33,272 nucleotides of DNA from an uncultured Alphaproteobacteria bacterium. GTDB lineage: Bacteria > Pseudomonadota > Alphaproteobacteria > CAAHEQ01 > UBA3637. The number at the start of each line of letters is the position of its first letter. Positions within the stretch are counted from its first letter, which is position 1. The DNA lies in assembly GCA_947629595.1 (NCBI GenBank), contig CANREI010000004.1, forward strand, positions 1-33,272, read 5' to 3'. Positions 1 to 9,314 of this stretch are shown piece after piece. Below the pieces are notes generated by a model that was given only the letters and a program-made list of their open reading frames with translations, had not been told where the DNA came from and did not search any database. Both the position numbers and the translations under genes were made by a program.

Positions 1-285
1 TCGCGTTCTCTCGTGCCGTTTAACCGAGATAACGTTGAAAAATATCATTTTGCCTATTGGCATATCGGCATTTATGTTTATCGGGCGACGGCGTTACGCA
101 AAATTGTTTCGCTGCCGGTCGGCGTATTGGAAAATATTGAAAAGCTGGAACAATTACGGGCGCTGGAAAACGGCATGAGTATTTATGCGCTCATTGTTCC
201 CTCCGTCAAGCTGATTGAAGAGGCACCGGCCGATATCAATACACCGCAAGAATTGGCAGACGCTCAAAAATATTTCACGTTATAA
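1..285 (+). CDS. kdsB: 3-deoxy-manno-octulosonate cytidylyltransferase, C-terminal fragment
   Basis: The frame is open from the first base and only the last ~94 residues are in the window. KdsB activates Kdo with CTP to CMP-Kdo for lipid A inner core synthesis in the cytosol. What is seen: 'SRSLVPFNRD' at the edge matches the family's 'SRxxIPxxRD' segment, followed by 'HIGIYVYRA', 'EKLEQLRALENG' and a final 'INTPQELADA' resembling the family's 'VDTPEDLxxV' close to the C-terminus. The ORF-track start at base 13 is only an internal Met. The gene ends 19 nt before ffh, so the two may be co-transcribed. It implies an LPS-bearing outer membrane. Confidence 0.9.
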   Translation, partial: SRSLVPFNRDNVEKYHFAYWHIGIYVYRATALRKIVSLPVGVLENIEKLEQLRALENGMSIYALIVPSVKLIEEAPADINTPQELADAQKYFTL

Positions 286-304
286 ATCATCCGGAGGAGA
301 ATCA

Positions 305-1723
305 ATGTTTACAGGACTATCGGAACGACTGAACACCGTTTTTGACAAATTAACCCGTCGGGGCGTGTTAACGGAAAGTATGGTTGATGAAACCATGCGG
401 GAAATTAAAATTGCCCTCTTGGAAGCCGATGTTGCCCTGCCCGTCGTGAAATCTTTTATTGCCGACGTGCGCGAAAAAGCCGTCGGTGCCGATGTGATTA
501 AAACCGTTTCACCGGCACAAACGGTGGTGAAAATCGTGCACGATTCTCTGGTTCAATTATTGGGCAACACCGAACCTTTAAAATTACTGCCGCATCAACA
601 AAACGTGATTTTAATGTTGGGACTTCAAGGTTCCGGCAAAACAACTTCTTCGGCAAAGCTTGCTAAACGCCTTCAAAAAGAAGGAAAAAAAGTTTTGTTG
701 GCCTCATTAGATGTTTATCGTCCGGCCGCTCGTGAACAATTAACGGAACTGGCCCGCCAAAACGATTTACCCGTTTTATCGATTGAGGCAAACGAAAAGC
801 CGCTGCAAATTACAAAGCGTGCGTTACAAACGGCGCGCGATAATTTAGCCGATGTGCTTATTTTGGATACTGCCGGTCGGTTGCACATTGATGAAGAAAT
901 GATGCGGGAACTGATGGCCGTTCGCGACTTGGCCAAACCGATTGAAAGCTTGTTGGTGGTTGATGCGCTTATCGGACAAGACGCCTTGAATGTTGCCGAG
1001 CAATTTCATCAAAAAATCGGCATTACGGGCACAATTTTAACGCGTATCGACGGTGATTCCCGCGGCGGTGCCGCTTTATCCATGCGCGCCGTTACAAAAA
1101 CGCCCGTTCGCTTTTTGGGTGTGGGCGAAAAAGCCGATGCGCTGGAAGTGTTTGATGCCAAACGCATTGCCGATCGCATTTTGGGAATGGGCGACGTGGT
1201 CGGGCTGGTTGAAACGGCCATGGAAAAAATCAATCAGGAGGAGGCACAAAAAGCAGCCGAACGCATGATGAGCGGCCATTTTGATTTAAACGATATGCTT
1301 TCGCAAATTCAACAAATCAACAAAATGGGCGACATTAAAGGCATTATGAAAATGATTCCGGGACTTTCCAAACTGCAAAGCAAACTGAATGCGGCCGATA
1401 TTGACAACAAAATTATTAAACATCAGGAAGCCATTATTCTCTCCATGACGCCCAAAGAGCGCAAAAATCCCGATATATTGAAAGCCGCCCGAAAACAACG
1501 CATTGCGGCGGGCGCCGGCGTGCAGGTGAGTGATGTCAATCGCTTGTTAAAACAATTCGAACAAATGGCACAAGTGATGAAATATTTTAAAAAAGCAGGC
1601 CCGCTCGGTATGATGGGTATGATGAAAAAAATGAATGCTTTAACCGGCGGCAATCTGCCGAATACGGGCAACTTTGAGGGTCAACTTCCCTCCTCTTTTA
1701 AATATAATCCGTTTAAAAAATAA
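305..1723 (+). CDS. ffh: Signal recognition particle GTPase Ffh (SRP54)
   Basis: Ffh binds signal sequences of nascent membrane proteins with SRP RNA and delivers ribosomes to FtsY at the inner membrane. I chose the ATG at 305, giving 472 residues, because it follows a strong 'GGAGGAGA' ribosome binding site and starts the canonical N domain ('MFTGLSERL'). The longer ORF-track start at 215 lies inside kdsB. Visible order: N domain (~1-95), G domain with P-loop 'GLQGSGKTT', 'DVYRPAA', 'DTAGRLHID' and 'TRIDGDSRGGA', then the Met-rich M domain from 'GMGDVVGL' to a tail with 'GMMGMMKKM'. Length is normal. It is followed by a separate promoter for rpsP, so it probably belongs to a kdsB-side transcript. 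Confidence 0.97.
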   Translation: MFTGLSERLNTVFDKLTRRGVLTESMVDETMREIKIALLEADVALPVVKSFIADVREKAVGADVIKTVSPAQTVVKIVHDSLVQLLGNTEPLKLLPHQQNVILMLGLQGSGKTTSSAKLAKRLQKEGKKVLLASLDVYRPAAREQLTELARQNDLPVLSIEANEKPLQITKRALQTARDNLADVLILDTAGRLHIDEEMMRELMAVRDLAKPIESLLVVDALIGQDALNVAEQFHQKIGITGTILTRIDGDSRGGAALSMRAVTKTPVRFLGVGEKADALEVFDAKRIADRILGMGDVVGLVETAMEKINQEEAQKAAERMMSGHFDLNDMLSQIQQINKMGDIKGIMKMIPGLSKLQSKLNAADIDNKIIKHQEAIILSMTPKERKNPDILKAARKQRIAAGAGVQVSDVNRLLKQFEQMAQVMKYFKKAGPLGMMGMMKKMNALTGGNLPNTGNFEGQLPSSFKYNPFKK

Positions 1724-1753
1724 ACATTTTCTTCCTTTTTTGGTGTTTTTTGC

Positions 1754-1782
1754 TTGACGAATAAAAAAGAGTATGGTATAAA
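1754..1782 (+). promoter_or_regulatory. sigma-70-type promoter of the rpsP-rimM-trmD-rplS operon
   Basis: TTGACG (1754-1759) and TATAAA (1777-1782) are separated by exactly 17 nt. The predicted start near 1789 leaves a 135-nt leader before rpsP. Confidence 0.75.
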
Positions 1783-1788
1783 AAGCCA

Positions 1789-1923
1789 TCTTTCATAAAC
1801 TGGAATGGTATTTTCAGTCTCTAAGGAGATACATCAATCCGCGATGGTTCGTGCATTGGTGCGATTATTCCGTATACGGTTTATGAACGGTAAACATAAA
1901 AACAATGAAAGGAATAAAAATAT
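1789..1923 (+). promoter_or_regulatory. Structured 5' leader upstream of rpsP
   Basis: The predicted untranslated leader can fold around a long-range stem: TTCATAAAC (1792-1800) pairs with GTTTATGAA (1879-1887), and GGAAT (1802-1806) pairs with ATTCC (1867-1871). Inside is a small hairpin, GTCTC/GAGAT, near 1817-1831. The rpsP Shine-Dalgarno lies downstream of this fold. Autogenous control by a ribosomal protein is a plausible role but is inference; I cannot match it to a named leader family. Confidence 0.45.
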
Positions 1924-2379
1924 ATGTCAGTACGTATTCGTTTAGCCCGCGGCGGTTCTAAAAAACGTCCGGTTCATAAAATTGTTGTTGCCGATAAACG
2001 CGCCCCGCGTGACGGTCGGTTTATTGAAGCATTGGGATCATATAATCCGTTATTGCCCAAAGATCATGCCGATGCTTTGCGCGTGAACGTTGAAGCGGCG
2101 AAAAAATGGATGGCACAAGGTGCCGAATTAACCGAACGGGTGCAAAAACTTTTTGCCTTAATCGGTTTAACGGAAAAACCGGCCATTCACGAACAACCGA
2201 AAAAATCGGCGCCGAAAGCCAAAGCCCAAGAACGGTTGAAAGAAGCTCAAGAAAAAGCCGCTGCCGCTCGTGAAGCGGAAGAAGCTGCCGCGCGGGAAGC
2301 CGAAGAAGCCGCCAAAGCGGCGAAGGAACAACCGGCAGAAACGCCGGCGGAAGCAACACAGGAACAACCTGCCGAATAA
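1924..2379 (+). CDS. rpsP: 30S ribosomal protein S16
   Basis: S16 is an assembly protein of the small subunit body. Residues 1-80 match the family: '[26 protein letters not shown]' type start (shown here only in part by '[13 protein letters not shown]'), '[13 protein letters not shown]' and '[11 protein letters not shown]'. At 151 residues it is almost twice the usual ~80; the extra ~65 residues are an Ala/Glu/Lys-rich, probably helical or disordered tail ('[20 protein letters not shown]'). Such low-complexity extensions are common on alphaproteobacterial S16. It is the first gene of the operon, preceded by 'GAAAGGAATAAAAATAT', with rimM 10 nt downstream. Confidence 0.97.
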   Translation: MSVRIRLARGGSKKRPVHKIVVADKRAPRDGRFIEALGSYNPLLPKDHADALRVNVEAAKKWMAQGAELTERVQKLFALIGLTEKPAIHEQPKKSAPKAKAQERLKEAQEKAAAAREAEEAAAREAEEAAKAAKEQPAETPAEATQEQPAE

Positions 2380-2389
2380 GGAATAAAAA

Positions 2390-2905
2390 ATGTCCCAACT
2401 CGTCTGTATCGGTCAAATCATCAATGTTCACGGCGTGAAAGGCGCGGTTAAAATTAAATCGTATCTTTCAAATCCCATGGATATCGGCACATTTGAATCG
2501 GTTACGGATCAAAAACAAAAACGATTCTTCAAAATTAAAGCATTGAATCAAAAACAAGGCATTGTTTTGGCACGCATTCAAGGCATTGAAACGCGTGAAG
2601 ACGCCGAAACTTTAAAAGGCACTTCTCTTTATATCGAACGCGCTCAATTACCGAAAGAAAAAGCAGATGAATATTACTACTGCGATTTAATCGGGTTAAC
2701 GGTTTATCATGGGGGGAAAGTGTTCGGCAAGGTGTTATCGGTGGAAAACTTCGGTGCCGGCGATATTATTAACATTCAATTATCGAACGGCAAAGTTTTT
2801 CCGTTTGATTTTTCAAACGCAACGTTTCCGGTTGTTTCCGTTAAAGACGGATATATGGAAATTTGCTTGCCGATCGGGCTGGAAGGAGTGTTACATGAAA
2901 ATTAA
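2390..2905 (+). CDS. rimM: Ribosome maturation factor RimM
   Basis: RimM assists 16S rRNA processing and assembly of the 30S head, acting with S19. The 171-residue protein has the N-terminal RimM barrel ('IGQIINVHGVKGAVKI', then 'LKGTSLYIERAQLP') and a C-terminal PRC-barrel ('YYCDLIGLTV', 'VLSVENFGAGDIINIQ'). It starts 10 nt after rpsP behind 'AAGGAATAAAAA' and its last 11 nt overlap the start of trmD, consistent with translational coupling in the conserved rpsP-rimM-trmD-rplS operon. Confidence 0.95.
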   Translation: MSQLVCIGQIINVHGVKGAVKIKSYLSNPMDIGTFESVTDQKQKRFFKIKALNQKQGIVLARIQGIETREDAETLKGTSLYIERAQLPKEKADEYYYCDLIGLTVYHGGKVFGKVLSVENFGAGDIINIQLSNGKVFPFDFSNATFPVVSVKDGYMEICLPIGLEGVLHEN

Positions 2906-3599
2906 CGTGTTAACGCTTTATCCGGAAATGTTCCCCGGCTTTTTGGGGTATTCGCTGGCAGGAAAAGCTTTAAGCGAAGGAAAATTCAGCTTTAATGTGG
3001 TGAACATTCGTGATTTTGCCACCGATAAATATAAATCGGTTGATGATACGCCTTTCGGCGGCGGCGCCGGTATGATTATGAAACCGGACGTTGTCGACGC
3101 GGCGTTAAAATCCGTTTACAAAAGCGGTCCGATTTATTATCTCTCGCCGCGGGGCGACGTTTTTCGTCAACAAACGGCGCATGAATGGGCAAAATTAAAC
3201 GAAATAACGTTTTTGTGCGGACGATTTGAAGGAATTGACCAGAGAATTCTTGAAAAATGGCAAATTAAAGAAATCAGTGTCGGCGATTTTGTCTTGTCGG
3301 GCGGCGAACCGGCGCTGTTAACCATGTTAGATGCGGTTGTCCGCCTCTTACCGAGTGTTATGGGAAATGAAACCTCTCAATATGACGAAAGTTTTGAAAA
3401 CGGTTTATTGGAATATCCGCAATATACAAAACCGCAAAATTGGGAAGGTTATCAGGTTCCGGAAGTTTTGGTATCGGGGCATCACGCCAAAATTAAAGAG
3501 TGGCGTTTGGCACAATCGCTTGCATTAACCAAAGCAAGAAGACCGGACTTGTGGGAAAAATATCCGGATCGGAATAAATATGAAAGGAAAGTATCATGA
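2895..3599 (+). CDS. trmD: tRNA (guanine-N1)-methyltransferase TrmD
   Basis: TrmD methylates G37 of tRNAs with a G36G37 anticodon context using SAM, preventing frameshifts. The ATG at 2895 (234 residues, normal length) is chosen over the ORF-track start at 2709 because it begins the canonical '[17 protein letters not shown]' and has 'GGAAGGAG' just upstream. Visible motifs are '[14 protein letters not shown]', '[13 protein letters not shown]' and the SAM-binding trefoil-knot segment '[12 protein letters not shown]', then '[19 protein letters not shown]'. It overlaps rimM by 11 nt and rplS by 4 nt (ATGA). Confidence 0.97.
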   Translation: MKINVLTLYPEMFPGFLGYSLAGKALSEGKFSFNVVNIRDFATDKYKSVDDTPFGGGAGMIMKPDVVDAALKSVYKSGPIYYLSPRGDVFRQQTAHEWAKLNEITFLCGRFEGIDQRILEKWQIKEISVGDFVLSGGEPALLTMLDAVVRLLPSVMGNETSQYDESFENGLLEYPQYTKPQNWEGYQVPEVLVSGHHAKIKEWRLAQSLALTKARRPDLWEKYPDRNKYERKVS

Positions 3600-3973
3600 A
3601 CTTAATTAAAGAATTGGAAAATGAACAAATCGCCAAATCAGGCAAAAAAATTCCTGATTTCAAAGCGGGCGATACCGTTAAAATTATGTATAAAATTGTT
3701 GAAGATAAAGGTCGTGAACGCTTACAGGCTTATGAAGGCGTTTGCATTGCCCGTCATAACGACGGCTTAAATTCTTCCTGTGTTATTCGCAAAATTTCAT
3801 TCGGCGAAGGCGTGGAAAGAATTTTCCCCTTATATTCACCGAACGTTGCCAGTATTGAAGTTGTCCGTCGCGGTAAAGTAAAACGCTCTAAAATTTACTA
3901 TCTGCGCAAATTATTCGGTAAAGCGGCGCGTATCAGTGAAGAAAAAGATAAAGCCGAAACAACGGAAGAATAA
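3596..3973 (+). CDS. rplS: 50S ribosomal protein L19
   Basis: L19 sits at the 30S-50S interface. The 125-residue protein has the family hallmarks '[20 protein letters not shown]', '[10 protein letters not shown]', '[22 protein letters not shown]' and '[20 protein letters not shown]'. A short acidic tail ('[11 protein letters not shown]') follows. The start codon overlaps the trmD stop (ATGA) with 'AAAGGAAAG' as ribosome binding site. It is the last gene of the operon; a terminator follows within 20 nt. Confidence 0.97.
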   Translation: MNLIKELENEQIAKSGKKIPDFKAGDTVKIMYKIVEDKGRERLQAYEGVCIARHNDGLNSSCVIRKISFGEGVERIFPLYSPNVASIEVVRRGKVKRSKIYYLRKLFGKAARISEEKDKAETTEE

Positions 3974-3988
3974 GTGTGACTTATTTAT

Positions 3989-4028
3989 CAAAAAAAATGC
4001 CCCGCTTTTTCAAACGGGGTATTTTTTT
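3989..4028. terminator. Bidirectional intrinsic terminator between rplS and lepA
   Basis: CCCCG (4000-4004) pairs with CGGGG (4015-4019), flanked by an A-run upstream and a T-run downstream that extend the stem. The geometry works on both strands, fitting the convergent rplS and lepA genes. Confidence 0.8.
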
Positions 4029-4046
4029 AAAAGACGCTTGATTTTT

Positions 4047-5849
4047 TTATTCATCGCCGATTTTTAAAGCTTGAATAAAGGCGCTTTGCGGAATTTCCAC
4101 ATTACCGAATTGCCGCATTTTTTTCTTGCCTTCCTTTTGTTTTTCCAACAGTTTGCGCTTTCGGGTGATATCACCGCCGTAACATTTTGCCGTCACATCT
4201 TTTCGAAAAGCGGCAATATCTTCGCGGGCAATAATCTTGCCGCCGATACTGGCTTGAATGGGAATTTTGAATTGATGACGCGGAATGAGTGTTTTTAAGC
4301 GTTCGCAAATTTGCCGTCCGCGTCTTTCCGACTGGGAACGATGCGCCAAAAATGCCAACGCATCAACCTGCTCACCGTTCACCAAAATATTCACGCGCAC
4401 CAAATCACTTTTTTCATAATCGGATACTTCATAATCGAAACTGGCATAGCCGCGAGAGATGGATTTCAACCGATCATAAAAATCAAACACAATTTCATTC
4501 AGCGGCAAATGATAAACAGCCATGGCACGATTACCGACATACGTTAAATCTTTTTGCACGCCGCGCCGTTCGGAACAGAGTTGTAAAATACTGCCCAAAT
4601 AGTCATCGGGCGTTAAAACGGTTGCCTTGACCCAGGGTTCTTCAATAAATGCAATGCTGCTCGGATCGGGCATATCGGCGGGATTATGCGTGACAATTTC
4701 CGTGCCGTTCGTTAAATGCACTTTATAGGCAACCGACGGCGCGGTGGTGATTAAATCCAAGTTAAATTCCCGACTTAACCGCTCTTGAATAATCTCCATG
4801 TGCAAAAGCCCCAAAAAGCCGCACCGAAAGCCCTGCCCCAAGGCGGTGGATTTATCGGGCGAAAACTGAAAAGCGGCATCATTCAGCTGCAATTTTCCCA
4901 ACGATTCTTTTAAGTTTTCATAATCGCTCATATCCACGGGGAACAGGGAGCAAAACACAACGGATAAGCTGGGCTTAAAGCCGGGAAGCGCGGTTTGCGT
5001 CGGATTTTTATCATCGGTAATGGTATCACCGACCCGCGTTTCACCGATGGATTTAATACCGCAAATAATAAATCCGAGCTCACCTGCGGCCAAAGAATCG
5101 CAATCGGTCATTTTAGGGGTAAAAACACCCAAGCGCTCAACTTTATAAACGGCTTTCGTTGCCATCATTCGAATGGACAAGCCTTTTTTCAAAACGCCGT
5201 CAATCACGCGCACCAACACAATAATGCCCAAATACGCATCATACCACGAATCCACCAACATGGCTTTTAAAGGCGCCGCTTCATCGCCTTTCGGCGCCGG
5301 CAGCCGATGAACGATTGTTTCCAACACCTCGTCAATACCGATTCCCGTTTTTGCCGAAATCAGCGGTGCATCATGCGCATCAATGCCGATCACATCTTCA
5401 ATTTGCGTTTTAACCCGATCGGGATCGGCCGCCGGCAAGTCAATTTTGTTAATCACCGGCACAATTTCATGATCGGCATCTAACGCTTTATAAACATTGG
5501 CCAGCGTTTGCGCTTCAACCCCTTGTGTTGCATCAACCACCAAGAGCGACCCTTCGCAAGCCGCCAAAGATCGACTGACTTCATAGCCGAAATCCACATG
5601 CCCCGGCGTATCAATTAAATTTAAAATATAAGTTTCGCCGTTTTGCGCCCGATAATTCAACCGCACGGTTTGCGCCTTAATGGTAATGCCCCGTTCGCGT
5701 TCAATATCCATATTATCCAAAAGCTGTTCTTTCATTTCCCGATCGGAAACGGCACCGCATTTTTGAATAAGCCGATCCGCCAACGTGGATTTGCCGTGAT
5801 CAATATGCGCCACAATGGAAAAATTGCGAATATGCGATAAATCTGACAT
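4047..5849 (-). CDS. lepA: Elongation factor 4 (back-translocating GTPase LepA)
   Basis: LepA is a ribosome-associated translational GTPase implicated in ribosome biogenesis and stress translation. The 600-residue length is normal. Visible: G1 'AHIDHGKST', switch region '[13 protein letters not shown]', G3 'DTPGHVDF', G4 'NKIDLP', the EF-G-like domains ('[14 protein letters not shown]') and the LepA-specific C-terminal domain ('[10 protein letters not shown]', '[25 protein letters not shown]' region). Start at 5849 is supported by 'AAAAAGGAATTATAA' upstream and the conserved N-terminus '[14 protein letters not shown]'. It has its own promoter. Confidence 0.98.
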   Translation of the reverse strand: MSDLSHIRNFSIVAHIDHGKSTLADRLIQKCGAVSDREMKEQLLDNMDIERERGITIKAQTVRLNYRAQNGETYILNLIDTPGHVDFGYEVSRSLAACEGSLLVVDATQGVEAQTLANVYKALDADHEIVPVINKIDLPAADPDRVKTQIEDVIGIDAHDAPLISAKTGIGIDEVLETIVHRLPAPKGDEAAPLKAMLVDSWYDAYLGIIVLVRVIDGVLKKGLSIRMMATKAVYKVERLGVFTPKMTDCDSLAAGELGFIICGIKSIGETRVGDTITDDKNPTQTALPGFKPSLSVVFCSLFPVDMSDYENLKESLGKLQLNDAAFQFSPDKSTALGQGFRCGFLGLLHMEIIQERLSREFNLDLITTAPSVAYKVHLTNGTEIVTHNPADMPDPSSIAFIEEPWVKATVLTPDDYLGSILQLCSERRGVQKDLTYVGNRAMAVYHLPLNEIVFDFYDRLKSISRGYASFDYEVSDYEKSDLVRVNILVNGEQVDALAFLAHRSQSERRGRQICERLKTLIPRHQFKIPIQASIGGKIIAREDIAAFRKDVTAKCYGGDITRKRKLLEKQKEGKKKMRQFGNVEIPQSAFIQALKIGDE

Positions 5850-5880
5850 TTATAATTCCTTTTTCAAAACCGATGAAGGC

Positions 5881-5909
5881 ACTATACCCGAAACACGGTT
5901 AAAAATCAA
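5881..5909 (-). promoter_or_regulatory. Promoter of lepA
   Basis: On the minus strand TTGATT (5909-5904) and TATAGT (5886-5881) are 17 nt apart, about 32 nt upstream of the lepA start. A CCCGAAA/TTTCGGG inverted repeat overlaps the spacer and could mark the end of the upstream transporter transcript. Confidence 0.65.
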
Positions 5910-5933
5910 GTTTTTTCGGGATTTTCTTTTCAA

Positions 5934-6533
5934 TTAAAACACCAAATGCAATAAAATACCGAAAAGAGCGCCCGAAATCATAATTTGAATCATGGAAAGG
6001 CGCAATTTCAACGCACTGAAAAAAGCAAGCAGCGCTATAACCGTTTCAACGGGATTAACGGCAAAGCCTTGTAAAGAAGCCCCCGCGGTGATAAAGTCAA
6101 ACAAGCGCCTCCACGGAACGGGTTGCGTAAAAACCGACATACCGGCAAACAACACAATCGCATAAGAAATCATGGCAACGCCCGCATAGCGCACCCCTTT
6201 TAATATGCCTTGCATAAAAAGCGTTTTTTCCAATCGATCCAAAACGGTAATGGCGCAAAACGACAGGAAAACAGTGGGCAACACAAGCCCCAACGAGGCT
6301 GCCAAAGCCCCTAAAATACCCCGTTGCGTAAAACCGATCCATGTGGCCGTGTTTAAACTGACGGCACCCGGCGTGATTTGCGATAAAACAAGCAAATTGC
6401 CGAATGCGTCTAATGAAAAAACAGGATTTTCTTCCACAAAAGTTGTCATCAACAGCGGAATAATCATATAACCGCCGCCGAACAAAACCACGCTGAATTT
6501 GGCAAACTGACAAAACAAAAAAAGACTACTCAT
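5934..6533 (-). CDS. Half-size chromate-type transporter (CHR family), second subunit
   Basis: A 199-residue, very hydrophobic inner-membrane protein of the short-chain CHR family, members of which work as pairs of homologous half-transporters. Seen: an N-terminal 'FCQFAKFSVVLFGGGYMIIPLL' type segment and the CHR signature 'SQITPGAVSLNTATWIG'. The full-length ChrA has two such domains in one chain; here they are two genes. The start at 6533 overlaps the end of the preceding CHR gene by 8 nt, so the two are almost certainly made together. Chromate/sulfate antiport is the family assignment; the true substrate in this host is unknown. Confidence 0.85.
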   Translation of the reverse strand: MSSLFLFCQFAKFSVVLFGGGYMIIPLLMTTFVEENPVFSLDAFGNLLVLSQITPGAVSLNTATWIGFTQRGILGALAASLGLVLPTVFLSFCAITVLDRLEKTLFMQGILKGVRYAGVAMISYAIVLFAGMSVFTQPVPWRRLFDFITAGASLQGFAVNPVETVIALLAFFSALKLRLSMIQIMISGALFGILLHLVF

Positions 6534-7143
6534 GTTTTTTCTCCTTGAAGAAGAGCTTTTTTTGCTTCTTTAAAATTAAAAAGAATCCGACGGGCATGGA
6601 AAACATAATTACATAAAGCGGATATACGTTTGCCATCAGTAAAATCAGCAAAATTAAAATAATGAGCCCGTCCCAAACGGAATGAATAATCTCTTTTCCC
6701 AAGCGCCACGCCGTTACGGCAAAAACGCCCGTTACTGCCGAGCGAATACCCGAAAAACCGCTTGTAATGTAAGGATTATTCGGACTTAAATCCGGAAAAA
6801 AATAAGCAATCGAACAAATAATCAGCAAGGAGGGAATCATCACACCGATTAAGGCCGCCACCGAGCCGATAAATCCCGCTATGCGCGAACCGACATATAA
6901 CGACGCATTCACGGCAATTAACCCCGGCACGGTTTGCGTTAATACCACCATATCCAATATTTCTTTTTTATTGAGCCATTTATGTTTGCGCAAAAAAACT
7001 TCTTCAATCACGGGTAACATGGCCAATCCGCCACCCACCACGAATAAGGCAATTTTAAAAAAGGTACAGAATAAAACCCGACACCGAACAATCAGCTCTT
7101 TTTTTGTTATTTTTTCAGGTGTTGTTTGAAACGATTTTCTCAT
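6526..7143 (-). CDS. Half-size chromate-type transporter (CHR family), first subunit
   Basis: A 205-residue membrane protein with the CHR-domain signatures 'FKIALFVVGGGLAMLPVIEE' and 'TQTVPGLIAVNASLYVGSRIAG', followed by further hydrophobic helices and a Lys-rich end ('KKQKKLFFKEKKHE'). It is the N-half partner of the following 199-residue paralogue. Its ATG overlaps the stop codon of the upstream repeat-protein gene (ATGA, 4 nt), so its translation is probably coupled to that secreted protein. The likely role is export of chromate or another oxyanion; the link to the repeat protein is unexplained. Confidence 0.85.
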   Translation of the reverse strand: MRKSFQTTPEKITKKELIVRCRVLFCTFFKIALFVVGGGLAMLPVIEEVFLRKHKWLNKKEILDMVVLTQTVPGLIAVNASLYVGSRIAGFIGSVAALIGVMIPSLLIICSIAYFFPDLSPNNPYITSGFSGIRSAVTGVFAVTAWRLGKEIIHSVWDGLIILILLILLMANVYPLYVIMFSMPVGFFLILKKQKKLFFKEKKHE

Positions 7144-9287
7144 TTTTGAGACAGAGCCGTTTTTTGCGCTGCTTTTTCATCTTTCGAAGCGTCTTTGACC
7201 TCTTTTGCCTTAACGGCGTTTTTATTCGCTTCGGCTTTCGAGGCTTCTCCGGCTTTTTCATCTTTTGAAGCTTCTTTTGCCTCTTCCGCCTTTACCGGCT
7301 CTTGAACCGCTTCGGCTTTTGGGGCTTCACCTGCTTTTTCATCTTTGGAAGCCTCCCCTTTTTTGCTTGTTCTTAACAATTCGTCCGTTTTGAATTCCAT
7401 TTCCAAAACAAGCTGGCCGTTTTCATCAAAAATTTGAGCAATACCGTCTTTTTTACCCTCTTTAAAATGCGCGATGCTTCTTAAAACACCGTTTTCAAAA
7501 TAGGTGCGACTTTCGCCGTTTAACAAATTATCACGATATTCATCTTCGCTTTGTAACTTGCCGTTTGCATGATAAATGCGTTGTTTTCCCTGCATTTGCC
7601 CGTTCACATACGCCGCATCGATGTGAATTTGTCCGTCGGGATAATATTGTTTAAATTCCCCGTCCGGCACATTATTCTTTAAAATGGTTCTGGAATTCAG
7701 CTGTCCGTTTTCATAATAGGTGGCAAACTCACCGTTTTGCTCGCCGTTTTGATAAAGCGCCGTTGTTTGCACTTGTCCGTTTTGATAATAAGCAATAAAA
7801 GGTCCGCTTTGAACACCGTTTTCAAATGTTTTTTCCGCCGCCAGCTGACCGTTTTCATAATATTCCTGTGATTTTCCCACCGCTTGTCCGGCACGCATAA
7901 CCACATGCGATTGCAAATTACCGTCAGAAAAATACGTGTTCATTTCACCGTCGGGCAAATCGTTTTTATAATGCAAATCCATTTTAATTTGCCCGTTTTG
8001 ATAATAAGCTTTTGCCGTACCGTCTTGCTTACCGGCTTTAAAATAAACCTCGTTTTCCAAACTTCCGTCGGGATAATAAGATTTACTCACACCGTCAATT
8101 AAATCGGCCTTATAAGTTTCTTCCTGCTGCAAGGCACCGAAATCATAATACGACTTGGAAACGCCTTCTTTAAAGCCGTCTTTATAATGCTCTTCCGATT
8201 GTAACTGTCCGTTTTCATAATAAGTTTTAACAATGCCTTCCGGCCCTTGCGGTTTAAACAACCCCTCGCCTTTGAGCTTGCCGTTCGGATAATATTCTTT
8301 CACTTCGCCGTTTAATTCGCCGTTTGTAAAATGACGCTCCAACAATAATTGCCCCGTTTCGCTAAATGCCTTATCCGTTCCGTCTTTCAAACCGTTTTTG
8401 TAATTCGTTTCAAAGTGCAATTGTCCCGACGGATAATAAATGCGCGAAACTCCTTCGGGTTTTCCCATTTTAAAAGTTGTTTCGTTTAACAATTTACCGG
8501 TATCATAGTAGGAAACGGCTTTATCAATCAAAAGCCCCTGATAATACATTTCAATCGTTTGAATTTGCCCGTTTTCATAATAGGTTCGACTTTCCCCGTG
8601 CGGTAATCCGTTAAAGAAATGCGTTCTTGCCAACAGTTTGCCCTCTTTTGTTTTTTCCTGCACAATACCCGTGAGCGGCATTTTACCGTTTTTCACATAA
8701 AAAATGCCGTTATTAAAGAAAATTTCATCTTTGGTAAAAGTGGGCAGTTTCATTTTTTTATCCGCAGAGGCTACGGGTTGCATCTCTCCCTCGGCTTGCG
8801 GACTGATATTCACAACCGGCTTAAAGCCCGTCGGCTCGTTTTGAGCAATATCCTGCACGGGGGCCGTCGGTTTCGAAGTCGGCACAACTGCCGTCGGTTC
8901 CGGCTTGACCAACGGTGCCGTTTGCAACACAGGCGCTAAACGAACGGCCGGCGCGGGGGACGACACAGCCGGAACAGTCTGCCCTGCTTTTGAAGGAACG
9001 GCGGGTGTTTTCATGACCGGTGCGGGAACAACGGTACCGTTTGCCGCGGGCATAACCATTTGAGTCGGTGCCTGAATTTGATGAACGGGAACGGCATTCC
9101 CCGCGGCGGGAACCTGTCCCATAACGGAAGCCGATAAAGATCCGGAAGAAAGCGGGCGCACGGCACGCGTCGGCTGAATGTTTGCCGCTTCCCGTAACGC
9201 CGCCGCATTGCTGACAACCTGTGCTTCAACGGATACCGTGCCGAAAAGCAACCCGCTCATTAACGCCATATTAAAAACTTTATTCAT
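7140..9287 (-). CDS. Secreted YwqK/MORN-type repeat protein
   Basis: I place the start at 9287 (715 residues) rather than 9404: this ATG has 'AAGGAG' five nt upstream and opens a clear signal peptide ('MNKVFNMALMSGLLFG...VEAQ', no lipobox Cys). After it come a Pro/Ala/Val-rich linker (~residues 25-170), about 18 tandem repeats of ~24 residues with the consensus 'YYxNGQLxxExxYKNGxxxG' (~190-645), and a Lys/Glu/Ala-rich tail with repeated 'ASKDEKAGEA'. The repeat is that of 'YwqK family antitoxin' / MORN_2 proteins, usually surface or periplasmic; no enzymatic motif is seen. It heads an overlapping unit with two CHR transporter genes. Function unknown. Confidence 0.8.
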   Translation of the reverse strand: MNKVFNMALMSGLLFGTVSVEAQVVSNAAALREAANIQPTRAVRPLSSGSLSASVMGQVPAAGNAVPVHQIQAPTQMVMPAANGTVVPAPVMKTPAVPSKAGQTVPAVSSPAPAVRLAPVLQTAPLVKPEPTAVVPTSKPTAPVQDIAQNEPTGFKPVVNISPQAEGEMQPVASADKKMKLPTFTKDEIFFNNGIFYVKNGKMPLTGIVQEKTKEGKLLARTHFFNGLPHGESRTYYENGQIQTIEMYYQGLLIDKAVSYYDTGKLLNETTFKMGKPEGVSRIYYPSGQLHFETNYKNGLKDGTDKAFSETGQLLLERHFTNGELNGEVKEYYPNGKLKGEGLFKPQGPEGIVKTYYENGQLQSEEHYKDGFKEGVSKSYYDFGALQQEETYKADLIDGVSKSYYPDGSLENEVYFKAGKQDGTAKAYYQNGQIKMDLHYKNDLPDGEMNTYFSDGNLQSHVVMRAGQAVGKSQEYYENGQLAAEKTFENGVQSGPFIAYYQNGQVQTTALYQNGEQNGEFATYYENGQLNSRTILKNNVPDGEFKQYYPDGQIHIDAAYVNGQMQGKQRIYHANGKLQSEDEYRDNLLNGESRTYFENGVLRSIAHFKEGKKDGIAQIFDENGQLVLEMEFKTDELLRTSKKGEASKDEKAGEAPKAEAVQEPVKAEEAKEASKDEKAGEASKAEANKNAVKAKEVKDASKDEKAAQKTALSQK
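7366..8720 (-). repeat. Tandem ~72-bp coding repeats (YwqK/MORN type)
   Basis: About 18 copies of a 24-codon unit ending in 'xG' with internal 'YYENGQL'-like cores. Copies are diverged at the DNA level, so this is an old array rather than a recent expansion. Confidence 0.75.
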
Positions 9288-9314
9288 AAAAACTCCTTTT
9301 ATAAAAGTGTTATT

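Noticed and set aside
1844-1945. 33-codon ORF in the rpsP leader
   Set aside because: AAGGAG is about 15 nt away, too far for normal initiation, the ORF lies within the proposed folded leader and overlaps the rpsP start; no independent support.
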